A DNA stretch of 64,000 nucleotides from an uncultured Jannaschia sp. (GTDB lineage: Bacteria > Pseudomonadota > Alphaproteobacteria > Rhodobacterales > Rhodobacteraceae), in NCBI RefSeq assembly GCF_947503795.1, contig NZ_CANNEZ010000002.1, forward strand, positions 62,001 to 126,000. The letters run 5' to 3'. Positions 7,747 through 16,109 of the stretch are shown in pieces. Numbering within the stretch: the first letter of the stretch is position 1; each line of letters opens with the position of its first letter. The notes under the pieces were generated by a model that was given only the letters and a program-made list of their open reading frames with translations, ran no database searches and was not told where the DNA came from. Both the position numbers and the translations under genes were made by a program.

Positions 7747-8429
7747 CACTAACTCCTCCGGCCGCGCATCACGCGAATCCGACGTTAACACTTTGCCCTT
7801 CGATCAGAGCGTAATTCCGCCGATGCGACAATCTTGACTTACCCACAGGCAACCGGATTCCGCCGTCCGTGCCCAATCGGCCACCACCCGGACATCCGTG
7901 CGCAGATGACCGCCCGCCGATTGATCCCAGTAAAGAAACGGTTTTCCGGTCTTTCGAGCTTTGTCGGGCAGCGCGAAATAGCACCCCCGGCCTCGGCGTC
8001 CGAATGCGACCCGATTGCGTTTCAAATGCAGCAAAAGGTTGACGGTCGGTTAACGCGCGCGGCATGAAGTGAGGCATCGGCGTGTTCTTGCCGATGCTGC
8101 GAACGAATGTTCGCGTGTACGTGTTTGCAGGTTTCCGCGCCAGTTGGAGTACGGCGCCCGCCCCCCGGACAGCCCCGCATCGAAATGGGGCCATGACCGG
8201 GTCGACGGACGGCCTTCGGGCCGGGTCACCGAAGGTACCGGCGGGACCGGATGCGTTGCAGGACGCATCGCCACGATCCCGCCGGGTTGTTCGACCGACG
8301 CGGGCGACCCCCGCCGTCACACCCCCGAAGCGCGGACGCAGATCCGGCGCACGGACACCGAGGCAGATCGGACAGGACGTGAATTCGTCCGGGTCGAGTA
8401 CCCGGATTTCGTGACCTTGTGGGGACTTT
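7747..8429. other. Divergent regulatory spacer between csgF and the large curlin gene
   Basis: A 683-base stretch with no convincing gene. Open frames exist on both strands, but their translations are arginine-rich and lack any recognisable domain, which is normal in GC-rich non-coding DNA. The left half (about 7780-8065) is richer in A and T than the surroundings and probably carries the csgF promoter; the right end carries the promoter and the GGGGA ribosome binding site of the large curlin. Its length suggests several regulator sites, as in enterobacterial csg spacers. No csgD-like regulator gene is nearby. Confidence 0.5.
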
Positions 8430-9932
8430 ATGAACACCAGATTTCTTACCGCCTCGATCCTGGCCCTGTCGGTCGGATCGGGCGCTGCCATGGCGGACAA
8501 CAACTTCGTGCTGTTCGATCAGATCGGGAACGGCAACGACGCGCTGATCGACCAGGATGGCGACAACAACGCCTTCGGCGGCAATGTCGGCAGCTACGAA
8601 GGACCGATCGCCTCGATCAACAACGCGGTCCAGTCCGGCAACGGCAACGATCTCGACCTGACGCAAACCGGGAACGGCAACCTCGTCGGCGTCAGCAAGG
8701 GCGTCAACGGCAACGGGTTCGAACAGCTCGGTGACCGCAACCGCGCCCGGATCGAGCAGACCAGCTTCGAGAACATCATCAACAACGTCAGCCAGGACGC
8801 GACCGCAGGTGGCGGCAACGTCCTCGTGATCCGTCAGGGCTCGACGACCACCCCGCCGAACCCGGTCAGCGGCAATCTCGACCGGACCGGCAACACGCTG
8901 ATCAGCGTCGAGCAGATCAGCACCGGGGCCACCGGCAACCGGGCCCGCATCACGCAGTCGGTCGAGGGTGCAGCGCCCAACAACCGCAACCGCAACCGCA
9001 TCGGTGGTCGGCTCGGGCGCGCGACCCAGATCGAGATCTTCGGTAACACCGCGCTCAACGGTAAGAACCACGGCGTCGAGCAATATGGCGACGACAATGA
9101 CGTCACCGCGGTCCAGCGCGGCGCGGACAACCTGTTGATCACGGCCGCGCAATGGGGTGTCGGCAACGACATGGATCTCCGCCAGATCGGCAACACGAAC
9201 TACATCGTGACCGCCGAGCAGGTGGGCGATAACAACGATGCGCGCATCCGGGTCCGCGGCGACCGGAACGGCAATCTGGGCTTCGGCCAGACCTGGGCGC
9301 TGCTCTCGGGCGCGGGCGCGTCGTCCATGCTGCAGATGGGCAACGGCAACTTCGTGGATTACGACGCCCGCGGCGACGACAACGATTTCGGCTTCGTCCA
9401 GATCGGTGACAACAACACCGTCGGGTCCGTCATGGTCGTCGGAGACGGCAATGAGACGGGCATCAGCCAGACCGGCGACAACAACATCGCCTCGATCGCG
9501 CCCATCGTCGGAGACGACAACGATATCGGCATCCTGCAGCTGGGCGACGCGAACATGGCGGACGTGGTCATGGACGGCGGCAGCAGCCGCAACTCGTTCG
9601 GGATCGGCCAGTTCGGGAACAATCACGTCGCGACTCTGAGCATCGACGGGAACGACAACGGCGAGGGTCTCTTCAGCGGCGACGCGGCCAGTGTCGGCGT
9701 GCCGTCGGGCCTGATCCTGCAAGGCAATCTCGGCGGAGCAGGCAACGTCTTCACCGGCGAGATCACCGGCAACCGCAACGTGTTCGGCGCGGCCCAGCTG
9801 GGTGAAGGCAACGATATCGACGCGACGGTCATGGGCAACCGGAACCAGTTCGCCGTCGTGCAGCTCGGTGATGCCAACGTCGCGCAGTTCAGCCAGATCG
9901 GGAACAACAACAATCTCGGCATCACGCAGTAA
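8430..9932 (+). CDS. Large curlin-repeat amyloid protein, about 500 residues
   Basis: A 500-residue exported protein. The signal peptide (residues 1-22, ending GAAMA) is followed almost entirely by tandem curlin-type repeats of about 20-25 residues with the pattern Q-x-G-x-x-N: FDQIGNGNDALIDQDGDNN, LDLTQTGNGNLVGVSKG, FEQLGDRNRARIEQT, VEQYGDDNDVTAVQRG, LRQIGNTNYIVTAEQVGDNN, FVQIGDNNTVGSVMVVGDGN, ISQTGDNNIASIAPIVGDDN and ILQLGDANMADVVMDGG. The last repeat ends at the C-terminus (QIGNNNNLGITQ). Many Gly-Asp-Asn turns could bind calcium. E. coli CsgA is about 150 residues, so this is over three times longer. It is transcribed divergently from csgF and followed by a strong hairpin. It is probably a main or alternative fibre subunit. 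Confidence 0.85.
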   Translation: MNTRFLTASILALSVGSGAAMADNNFVLFDQIGNGNDALIDQDGDNNAFGGNVGSYEGPIASINNAVQSGNGNDLDLTQTGNGNLVGVSKGVNGNGFEQLGDRNRARIEQTSFENIINNVSQDATAGGGNVLVIRQGSTTTPPNPVSGNLDRTGNTLISVEQISTGATGNRARITQSVEGAAPNNRNRNRIGGRLGRATQIEIFGNTALNGKNHGVEQYGDDNDVTAVQRGADNLLITAAQWGVGNDMDLRQIGNTNYIVTAEQVGDNNDARIRVRGDRNGNLGFGQTWALLSGAGASSMLQMGNGNFVDYDARGDDNDFGFVQIGDNNTVGSVMVVGDGNETGISQTGDNNIASIAPIVGDDNDIGILQLGDANMADVVMDGGSSRNSFGIGQFGNNHVATLSIDGNDNGEGLFSGDAASVGVPSGLILQGNLGGAGNVFTGEITGNRNVFGAAQLGEGNDIDATVMGNRNQFAVVQLGDANVAQFSQIGNNNNLGITQ

Positions 9933-9940
9933 GCGATGCC

Positions 9941-9968
9941 GGGCCGGGCGGAGACATCCGCCCGGCCC
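9941..9968 (+). terminator. Hairpin after the large curlin gene
   Basis: A 12-bp perfect GC-rich stem with a 4-base loop (GGGCCGGGCGGA / TCCGCCCGGCCC, loop GACA) starts 9 bases after the stop codon. There is no T tract. It lies between the convergent large curlin gene and the aromatic catabolic operon, so it may stop transcription from both sides. Confidence 0.7.
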
Positions 9969-10034
9969 ACACGCCGCCCGAAGGGGCGCGCGACTTCATT
10001 CCACATCACTTTTCGAGAACTACCCCGCTGCGCG

Positions 10035-10244
10035 TCAGCCTTCCGCGGCCGGCGCGGTGCGGCGCGCGAGGTCGAGCGCCTGGCCCAGCGCTTCCGCATC
10101 CCCGAGATGGTTGGCGAGGATCAGGATCAGCCGCGCGTTCAGCGCGTGGACCGCATCCGCCTCGAGCCCGTCATGCGCCGCGAGGAGCGCGGCGTAGAAT
10201 GCGTCCGGGTCGTCGAGGTTCGGGGTCACGATCAGGTCTGCCAT
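10035..10244 (-). CDS. DUF2783-family small protein
   Basis: A 69-residue acidic protein beginning MADLIVTPNLDDPDAFYAAL and containing HALNARLILILANHLGD, the pattern I know as DUF2783. The family has no proven function but is repeatedly encoded next to FAD-dependent monooxygenases in aromatic degradation clusters, as here: its ATG lies 4 bases after the monooxygenase stop, with GAGG upstream. It is predicted all-alpha and cytoplasmic, and could be an accessory subunit or stabiliser of the monooxygenase. It is the last gene of the hmgA operon. Confidence 0.75.
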   Translation of the reverse strand: MADLIVTPNLDDPDAFYAALLAAHDGLEADAVHALNARLILILANHLGDAEALGQALDLARRTAPAAEG

Positions 10245-10248
10245 CGCC

Positions 10249-11871
10249 TCAGCACCGCCCCAGCGCGCGCGTCACCGCCGCCTCGACCGCGCGCGGGTCG
10301 TAGGCCGGCCATCGCGCCACGACATGCTGGTCGGGACGGATGAGGTAGAGGCCCCTCTCCGCCGCCCCGAGATAGCGCGCCGCGACCAAACCCTCGGGGT
10401 CGTCCGTAGGCCCGATCGTCACCGTCCCGAGTGCGAGGCCCGCGGCCATGGGCGCTTTCGGGAGCTCGCAGCCGATCGCCAGGAACGCGAAGCCGTCCGC
10501 CAGCCGGTCAAGGAGGAACCCCTCGGCCAGGGGCGCATCGCTGCAGGGGCTGCCGGGCCGGGTCCGCGCGGGCGCCCCCGGCAGCGCGTCCGGCCCCAAG
10601 AGCGGCGAGCCGTCATAGGTGCAGGGCGTCGACAGCCGCCCCGAATTGACCATCGGCCGCGCGAAGGGCACCTCGCCCACGAGGTCCAGCACCGCGTCGC
10701 GGAAGAGCGCGTGCGCCGCGTTCCGGGGCGTCAGGAAGTCGGCCGACCGGCTGGAATGGGCGATGTTCTCCTCGGCGGCCTGCTTGCGCTCGACATGGTA
10801 GCTGTCGAGGAGCGCGTCCGGCGCATCGCCCGCCAGAACCGCGGCCAGCTTCCATCCCAGATTGTCGATATCCTGCATCCCGCCATTCGCGCCCCGCGCG
10901 CCGAACGGGCTGACCTGGTGGGCGCTGTCGCCGGCGAAGAGCACCGGGCCGTGGCGATAGCGATCCATCGTGCAGCACCGGAAGGTGTAGATCGACGTCC
11001 AGACCGTCTCGAAGGATACCTCCGGGCCGATCATGCCGACGACGCGGGCGCGCACCCGCTCGGGGTCGAGCTCAGTGGCGCGATCGATCTCCCATCCGAG
11101 CTGGAAGTCCAGCCGCCAGATATCGTCGGGCTGCTTGTGAAGGAGCGCTGTCTCGCCGGGATTGAAGGGCGGGTCGAACCAGAAGCGCCGCTCGGTCGGC
11201 ATCTCGGTCTGCATCCGGATGTCGACGATCAGGAAATTGTCCTCGAAGACGCGCCCTTCGAACCCCAGCCCCATCATCTCGCGGATCGGCGACCCGGCCC
11301 CGTCGCAGGCCACGAGATATTGCGCCTCCATCCGGTAGGGCCCGTCGGGCGTATCGACCTCGAGCGCGACATGGTCGTCGTGGCGGTCGAGTGCGGTGAC
11401 GCGGTTCCGGCCCCGGATCTCGATCGGGGCGCCGCCCCCCTGGGCGCGGCGGATCTCCTCGACGAGGAAGCGCTCGAAACGGGGCTGCTGCAGGTTGACG
11501 AAGGCCGGGCGGCGATGCCCCGCCTCGGGCAGGAGATCGAAGGCGTAGATCTCCGCCTCGCCGCGAAAGACGCGGCCCCGCTTCCAGACGACGCCCCGCT
11601 CGACAATCGGCTCGCCGCAGCCCAGCCGGTCGCAGATCTCGAGCGTCCGCTTGGCGAAGCAGATCGCGCGGCTGCCCTGTCCGACGCCGTCATGGTCGTC
11701 CAGCACGACGCAGGCCACGCCCTGCCGCCCCAGGTCCAGCGCCAGCCCCATGCCCACCGGCCCGCCGCCGACGATCACGACCGGGTGCCGCACCGGGGCG
11801 TCCGCGTCCTGATCCGGCACGCGCGCATAGGGGTAGAGCTGGAACGCGGTGCGGTAGCGCGTCGCGACCAT
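10249..11871 (-). CDS. FAD-dependent aromatic ring monooxygenase (MhpA/PheA type)
   Basis: A 540-residue class A flavoprotein hydroxylase. Motifs in order: the dinucleotide fold VVIVGGGPVGMGLALD near residue 33, the DG motif LVACDGAGSPIR near 185, and the GD motif LFAGDSAHQVSPFGARGANG near 310. The C-terminal 150 residues form the thioredoxin-like domain usual in 3-(3-hydroxyphenyl)propionate hydroxylases and phenol hydroxylases. It should hydroxylate an aromatic acid with NAD(P)H and O2. Neighbouring hmgA suggests a substrate feeding homogentisate or a related dihydroxy acid, for example 3-hydroxyphenylacetate; this is inference. I chose the ATG at 11871, five bases after the MBL stop; an upstream ATG at 11898 would overlap it. 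Confidence 0.82.
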   Translation of the reverse strand: MVATRYRTAFQLYPYARVPDQDADAPVRHPVVIVGGGPVGMGLALDLGRQGVACVVLDDHDGVGQGSRAICFAKRTLEICDRLGCGEPIVERGVVWKRGRVFRGEAEIYAFDLLPEAGHRRPAFVNLQQPRFERFLVEEIRRAQGGGAPIEIRGRNRVTALDRHDDHVALEVDTPDGPYRMEAQYLVACDGAGSPIREMMGLGFEGRVFEDNFLIVDIRMQTEMPTERRFWFDPPFNPGETALLHKQPDDIWRLDFQLGWEIDRATELDPERVRARVVGMIGPEVSFETVWTSIYTFRCCTMDRYRHGPVLFAGDSAHQVSPFGARGANGGMQDIDNLGWKLAAVLAGDAPDALLDSYHVERKQAAEENIAHSSRSADFLTPRNAAHALFRDAVLDLVGEVPFARPMVNSGRLSTPCTYDGSPLLGPDALPGAPARTRPGSPCSDAPLAEGFLLDRLADGFAFLAIGCELPKAPMAAGLALGTVTIGPTDDPEGLVAARYLGAAERGLYLIRPDQHVVARWPAYDPRAVEAAVTRALGRC

Positions 11872-11876
11872 CCCGA

Positions 11877-12827
11877 TCAGCCCTGCAATGCCTCCCACAT
11901 CTCGAGATCGCGCGCGGCGGTCCAGATGCGGGGGTGGGCGATGCCGCGCGCCTCGTCATGGGCGCGGGCGACGTTGAAGGGCAGGCAATGCTCGTAGATG
12001 GCGTAGTCGGAGAATTTCGGATCGCATTCGGCGCGCACCGCGTCCCACGCCTCCTTGAGCGAGCCGCCGCGGGCGGCGACGCGGGCCGCCGGGCGATAGG
12101 TGCTGGTGACGAAATCCCGCGTGCTCGCGATGGCGCGCTCGACCGCGTCCCGCCCGATCAGCGCGCCGCCGCGTCCCGGCGCAATGGCATCGACGTCATA
12201 GGCGCGGATCGCGTCGAGCGTGCCGCCCCAGTCGCCGAAATACCCGTCGCCGCAATAGCAGGCCGAGCGATCCTCGACGATGTCGCCGGTGAACATGACG
12301 TTCGCGTCGGGAATGTGGATCACCGCGTCGCCGGCCGTGTGCGCCCGCCCGAGATGCCGGATGTCGACGCGCCGATTGCCGAGATAGACCGTCATCCCAT
12401 GCGAGAAGGTCGTCGTGGGCCAGGTCAGGCCGGGAATGCTCTCGTGCCCTTCGAAGAGGCGCGGGAAGCGTTGGAACTCGCTGTCCCAATCCTCCTGCCC
12501 CCGCTCGGCGACCATCGCACGGGCGGCGTCGGACATGATGACCTGCCCCGCGCCGTAGGCCGAAGCCCCCAGCACGCGGACCGCGTGATAATGCGTCAGA
12601 ACGAGATGGCTGATCGGCTTGTCGGTGACCGTGCGGACCTTCTCGATCACGAGGTTGGCGAGGCGGGGCGTGGCCTGCGCCTCGACGATCATCACGCTCT
12701 CGTCGCCGATGATGACGCCGGAATTCGGGTCGCCCTCGGCGGTGAAGGCCCAGAGCCCCTCGCCGATCTCGTCGAAGGTGATGGTCTTGGCGGCCAGGTC
12801 GCCCTGGCTGGCGAAGGCTTTGCTCAT
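11877..12827 (-). CDS. MBL-fold protein with altered metal motif, aromatic operon
   Basis: A 316-residue metallo-beta-lactamase-fold protein with the start supported by GGAGACGAC. The first metal motif, normally THxHxDHxxG, reads THYHAVRVLG (near residue 78): both histidines remain, but the Asp and third His of the second metal site are Val and Arg. The later GRAHTAGDAVIHI and FTGDIVEDR motifs are intact. It may therefore hold one metal ion, or be non-hydrolytic. Its ATG overlaps the FAH-family stop (ATGA) and the monooxygenase follows 5 bases later. A role in hydrolysing an intermediate of aromatic acid breakdown is plausible but unproven. Confidence 0.75.
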   Translation of the reverse strand: MSKAFASQGDLAAKTITFDEIGEGLWAFTAEGDPNSGVIIGDESVMIVEAQATPRLANLVIEKVRTVTDKPISHLVLTHYHAVRVLGASAYGAGQVIMSDAARAMVAERGQEDWDSEFQRFPRLFEGHESIPGLTWPTTTFSHGMTVYLGNRRVDIRHLGRAHTAGDAVIHIPDANVMFTGDIVEDRSACYCGDGYFGDWGGTLDAIRAYDVDAIAPGRGGALIGRDAVERAIASTRDFVTSTYRPAARVAARGGSLKEAWDAVRAECDPKFSDYAIYEHCLPFNVARAHDEARGIAHPRIWTAARDLEMWEALQG

Positions 12828-13771
12828 GTCGTCTCCACGTTTTGAACGATCCGGCCGAAGAGGTCGCGGCCTTCGGCGTCTTCCATCCACATCTCGACCC
12901 GGTCGCCCGAGGCGAGGAACGGCGTCTGCGCGGCGCCGTCGGTCAATGTCTCGACCATGCGCTGCTCGGCGATGCAGGAATACCCGCGCGCGCCCGCCGC
13001 CACGGTCCGACCCGGCCCGCCACCTTCGTCGCGGTTCGAGACCGTGCCCGACCCGATCACCGTGCCCGCCGGCAAGGGACGGGTCCGGGCGGCATGGGCG
13101 ACAAGCTGGCCGAAATCGAAGGTCATATCCTCACCCGACCGGGTCCGCCCGAACGGCGCGCCATTGAGATCGACGCAGAGCGTGGCGTGAAGGCGGCGGC
13201 CATCCCATCCCGGCAGGTCGTCCGGCGTCACGGCGAAGGGTGCCAGCGCCGAAGGCGGCTTCGATTGCACGAATCCGAAGCCCTTCGACAGCTCGTCGGG
13301 GATCAGCGCGCGCAGGCTCACGTCGTTCAGAAGCATGACAAGCCGGATCGCGGCCGCGCCCTCGTCCGGGGTGGCGCCCCGCGGCACGTCGCCCGTGACC
13401 ACCGCCACCTCGCCCTCGAAATCGATGCCCCAGGCGGCGTCGCCCGTGATCGGAGCCGTCGGCGCGTCGAACACGGCGCAGCCCTGGTACATCAGCGGGT
13501 CGGTCCAGAACCGCGCCGGCATCTCGGCGCCGCGCGCGCGGCGAACGAGGTCGACATGGTTCACATAGGCCGATCCGTCGAGAAACGTGTGCGTGCGCGG
13601 CAGCGGCGCGAGTAACGCATCCCCGGCCACGGGTTCGACGCGCGCGCTGGGTGCGAGGTCGGCCCCGTCGAGCCAGGCCCGCATCGTGCCCGCACCGGCA
13701 GACCGCAGACCGTCCTCCTCCACCACGAGCGTGCCATCCGGCCCGCGGGAGGCGAGGCTCGCCAGCCTCAT
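12824..13771 (-). CDS. Fumarylacetoacetate hydrolase family protein
   Basis: A 315-residue FAH-superfamily hydrolase. Visible motifs: the metal-binding stretch GIDFEGEVAVVTGDVPRG (glutamate ligands), VMLLNDVSLRALIPDEL, GFGFVQSKPPSALAPFAVTP and GTVIGSGTVSNRDEG. The paralogues cleave C-C bonds of fumarylacetoacetate or related acyl pyruvates. Directly downstream of hmgA, it most likely splits fumarylacetoacetate or maleylacetoacetate to acetoacetate. No maleylacetoacetate isomerase gene is in view. The start at 13771 (MRLASLASRG) fits known homologues; an ATG at 13780 is in frame. A conserved intergenic repeat separates it from hmgA. Confidence 0.85.
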   Translation of the reverse strand: MRLASLASRGPDGTLVVEEDGLRSAGAGTMRAWLDGADLAPSARVEPVAGDALLAPLPRTHTFLDGSAYVNHVDLVRRARGAEMPARFWTDPLMYQGCAVFDAPTAPITGDAAWGIDFEGEVAVVTGDVPRGATPDEGAAAIRLVMLLNDVSLRALIPDELSKGFGFVQSKPPSALAPFAVTPDDLPGWDGRRLHATLCVDLNGAPFGRTRSGEDMTFDFGQLVAHAARTRPLPAGTVIGSGTVSNRDEGGGPGRTVAAGARGYSCIAEQRMVETLTDGAAQTPFLASGDRVEMWMEDAEGRDLFGRIVQNVETT

Positions 13772-13803
13772 GCGCGCCACCTCGGCGACGCGTCGCCCCC
13801 TAG

Positions 13804-13855
13804 ATCCTCTGGCCCGAAATACCTCGGGGTCACGGGGGCAGAGCCCCCGCCCCGG
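13804..13855 (-). repeat. Dispersed intergenic repeat, copy between hmgA and the FAH gene
   Basis: Read on the minus strand this contains the hairpin GGGGGCTCTGCCCCC followed by CCCCGAGGTATTTCGGGCC and AGAGGA. The same two-part unit recurs at about 34207-34273, and its second part at about 22628-22653 and 45725-45750. It lies within an operon, so it is not a complete terminator; it may be a transcript stabiliser or partial terminator. Confidence 0.75.
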
Positions 13856-13880
13856 CCGACCGTACCCGCGGTCCGGCCGC

Positions 13881-15239
13881 TCATCCCTTCGTCCCCGGCG
13901 TGCCGTCGAAGAGCTTCGGCAAGTCCGTCCAGCAATCGATGTAGTCGTCCTGCAGCGGCGCCTCGCGCCCGGCGAATGCCGTCAGGTGCTGCGGGAACCG
14001 CGTCTCGAACATGAAGGACATCGTGTCCTCCAGTTTCATGGGCTTCAGATCGGCATTGGACGCGCCTTCGAAGGCCTGCCGATCCGGCCCGTGCGGCAGC
14101 ATCATGTTGTGCAGCGAGAGCCCGCCGGGCACGAACCCCTTGGGCTTGGCGTCGTACTGGCCGTGAATGTTGCCCATCAGTTCGGACATGACGTTCTTGT
14201 GGTACCAGGGCGGGCGGAACGTGTCCTCGGCCACCATCCATCGGTCGCGGAAAAGGACGAAATCGATATTCGCCGTGCCGGGGCTCGCCGATGGCGCGGT
14301 CAGCACCGTGAAGATCGACGGGTCCGGGTGATCGAACAGGATCGCGCCGACCGGGCAGTAGGTGTTGAGGTCGTATTTGCAGGGCGCGTAGTTGCCGTGC
14401 CACGCCACGACATCGAGCGGCGAATGCCCGATCCGCGTCTCGTGGAACTGGCCGCACCACTTGACCGTGACGGTCGACGGCGCATCGCGATCTTCGAAGG
14501 CGGCGACCGGCGTCTTGAAGTCGCGCGGGTTGGCCATGCAGTTGGCTCCGATCGGGCCGCGCCCCGGAAGCTCGAAGGTCTGGCCGTAATTCTCGCAGAC
14601 GAAGCCGCGCGCCGGACCTTCCAGCACCTCGACCCGGTAGACCAGCCCGCGCGGCAGGATCGCGATTTCCTGCGGGGCGAGGTCGATCACACCCAGCTCG
14701 GTGCAGAATCGCAGACGCCCTTCCTGCGGGACGACCAGCAATTCGGAATCGGCCGAATAGAAATAGGCGTCCACCATGCTCTCGGTCACCAGATAGACAT
14801 GCGCCGCCATCCCGACCTGCGTGTTGACGTCGCCCGCCGTCGTCATGGTGCGCATCCCCGTCAGCCAGGTCAGCGCCTCGCCCGAATGGGGCAGCGGATC
14901 CCAGCGGTACTGGCCCAGCGAGGTGACGCCGTCGGGGATATGCGGCGCGGTCGTCCAGTAGGGCAGGTCGATCCGCTCGAAACGGTGCGTGTGCCTGACC
15001 GAGGGCCGGATGCGGTAGCACCACGTGCGCTCGGGACGGTCGGCGGTGAAGGCCGTGCCCGAAAGCTGCTCACCATAGAGGCCGTAATTGGCCTTCTGCG
15101 GGCTGTTCATCCCTTGCGGCAGTGCGCCGGGCAGGGCCTCTGTCTCGAAGTCGTTTCCGAAGCCGGGCATGTAGCCTTCGACCGTGCCGACCGGCGTCAA
15201 CGCGGTCGTCAGGCTGTGCGACGCGGGTGCCTCGTTCAT
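13881..15239 (-). CDS. hmgA: Homogentisate 1,2-dioxygenase
   Basis: A 452-residue dioxygenase that opens the homogentisate ring to maleylacetoacetate in tyrosine and phenylacetate breakdown. N-terminal signature: [20 protein letters not shown] and [20 protein letters not shown]. The iron ligands are in [16 protein letters not shown] (His and Glu) and [14 protein letters not shown] (His). Full family length. The ATG at 15239 has GGGAGGAG upstream. It is the first gene of a leftward operon with the FAH-family hydrolase, MBL protein, FAD monooxygenase and DUF2783. No regulator gene is adjacent. Confidence 0.96.
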   Translation of the reverse strand: MNEAPASHSLTTALTPVGTVEGYMPGFGNDFETEALPGALPQGMNSPQKANYGLYGEQLSGTAFTADRPERTWCYRIRPSVRHTHRFERIDLPYWTTAPHIPDGVTSLGQYRWDPLPHSGEALTWLTGMRTMTTAGDVNTQVGMAAHVYLVTESMVDAYFYSADSELLVVPQEGRLRFCTELGVIDLAPQEIAILPRGLVYRVEVLEGPARGFVCENYGQTFELPGRGPIGANCMANPRDFKTPVAAFEDRDAPSTVTVKWCGQFHETRIGHSPLDVVAWHGNYAPCKYDLNTYCPVGAILFDHPDPSIFTVLTAPSASPGTANIDFVLFRDRWMVAEDTFRPPWYHKNVMSELMGNIHGQYDAKPKGFVPGGLSLHNMMLPHGPDRQAFEGASNADLKPMKLEDTMSFMFETRFPQHLTAFAGREAPLQDDYIDCWTDLPKLFDGTPGTKG

Positions 15240-15323
15240 GATGCTCCTCCCTGCTCCTGCCTGCCCCAATAATCGTTGCGCTTGCAACTATCAACGCCCA
15301 ACTGGAGCGGAACGCGGCCGCGG

Positions 15324-16010
15324 TCAGCTCAGCCAAGCGTCGTAATCGCTCACCAGAAGGTGGGTCGGCGCTACGTCCTCCTCGATCTCGGCGAAGCGTC
15401 CGATCGGTTCGCGGAAGATGTTGTCGGTGAGGTCGTCGTTGACGGTCGAGACCTCGCCGATCAGCACGTCGCCCCCCTCGCCCCAGAAGGCGTGCCAGTC
15501 GCCGGGGCGCAGCGTGACGCTCTCGCCCGGCGCCAGCGCCAGCCGCTCGCCGGGCGCGTAGTCGCGGTAGAGCCCGTCACAGGCCACGCGTCCGCCCGCG
15601 CCTTCGTCGAAGCGCCCCTCCTCGTCCGAGCCGTAAAGCTCGATCACCAGCGTGGAACCGCCCCGGTTGATGATATCCTCGGTCTTGGTGATGTGTGTGT
15701 GCATCGGCGAAAGCTGGTCCCGCCGCGAGATCAGGAGCTTCTCGGCATAGCAGAACCCCCCGCCCGCGCGCAGCTCCGCCGGGTCGCCGTTGCGCAGCGT
15801 GAAGAGGAACAGGCCCATCTCGTCGAACCGGCCCGCGCCGTAATCGGTGATGTCCCAGCCGCAGCGATGGTCGATCACCTCGGCGGCCTCGGTGCGGCGG
15901 GCGACGAAGGTCTCGGGCGACCAGCGCGCCCAGGGCGGCAGCGCGAAGCCGTGGCGGCGCATCATCTCGTCGGCCTCGGCCATGATGGCATTGATCCTCG
16001 ACCGCTTCAT
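15324..16010 (-). CDS. D-lyxose/D-mannose isomerase family cupin protein
   Basis: A 228-residue cupin resembling D-lyxose ketol-isomerase. Start MKRSRINAIMAEADEMMRRH is typical of that family. Metal ligands are likely in LSPMHTHITKTEDIINRGG (two His and a Glu) and TLRPGDWHAFWGEGGD (His). Members isomerise D-lyxose to D-xylulose or D-mannose to D-fructose using a divalent metal. The ATG has GGAGGAG upstream. It lies upstream of the sugar regulon but has no copy of the operator; xylulose would be a substrate for the FGGY kinase at 30715-32190. The exact sugar is unknown. Confidence 0.82.
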   Translation of the reverse strand: MKRSRINAIMAEADEMMRRHGFALPPWARWSPETFVARRTEAAEVIDHRCGWDITDYGAGRFDEMGLFLFTLRNGDPAELRAGGGFCYAEKLLISRRDQLSPMHTHITKTEDIINRGGSTLVIELYGSDEEGRFDEGAGGRVACDGLYRDYAPGERLALAPGESVTLRPGDWHAFWGEGGDVLIGEVSTVNDDLTDNIFREPIGRFAEIEEDVAPTHLLVSDYDAWLS

Positions 16011-16109
16011 GCCGGTCTCCTCCTTCGGGCGTCATTGCGCGCGACGATAGCGCCTTCGCCCATCGGCGCCATCCGTCTTTCCGAGCGGCGGGGGCGGCCT
16101 AGATCGGGG

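Noticed and set aside
7769-8503. Open frame in the csgF/large-curlin spacer considered as a csgD-like regulator
   Set aside because: No helix-turn-helix or receiver domain; composition is that of random GC-rich sequence, and it overlaps the large curlin start.
8430-9932. Tandem repeats considered as a CRISPR array or satellite DNA
   Set aside because: The repeat is at protein level (curlin pattern), diverged in DNA and continuous in one frame after a signal peptide.
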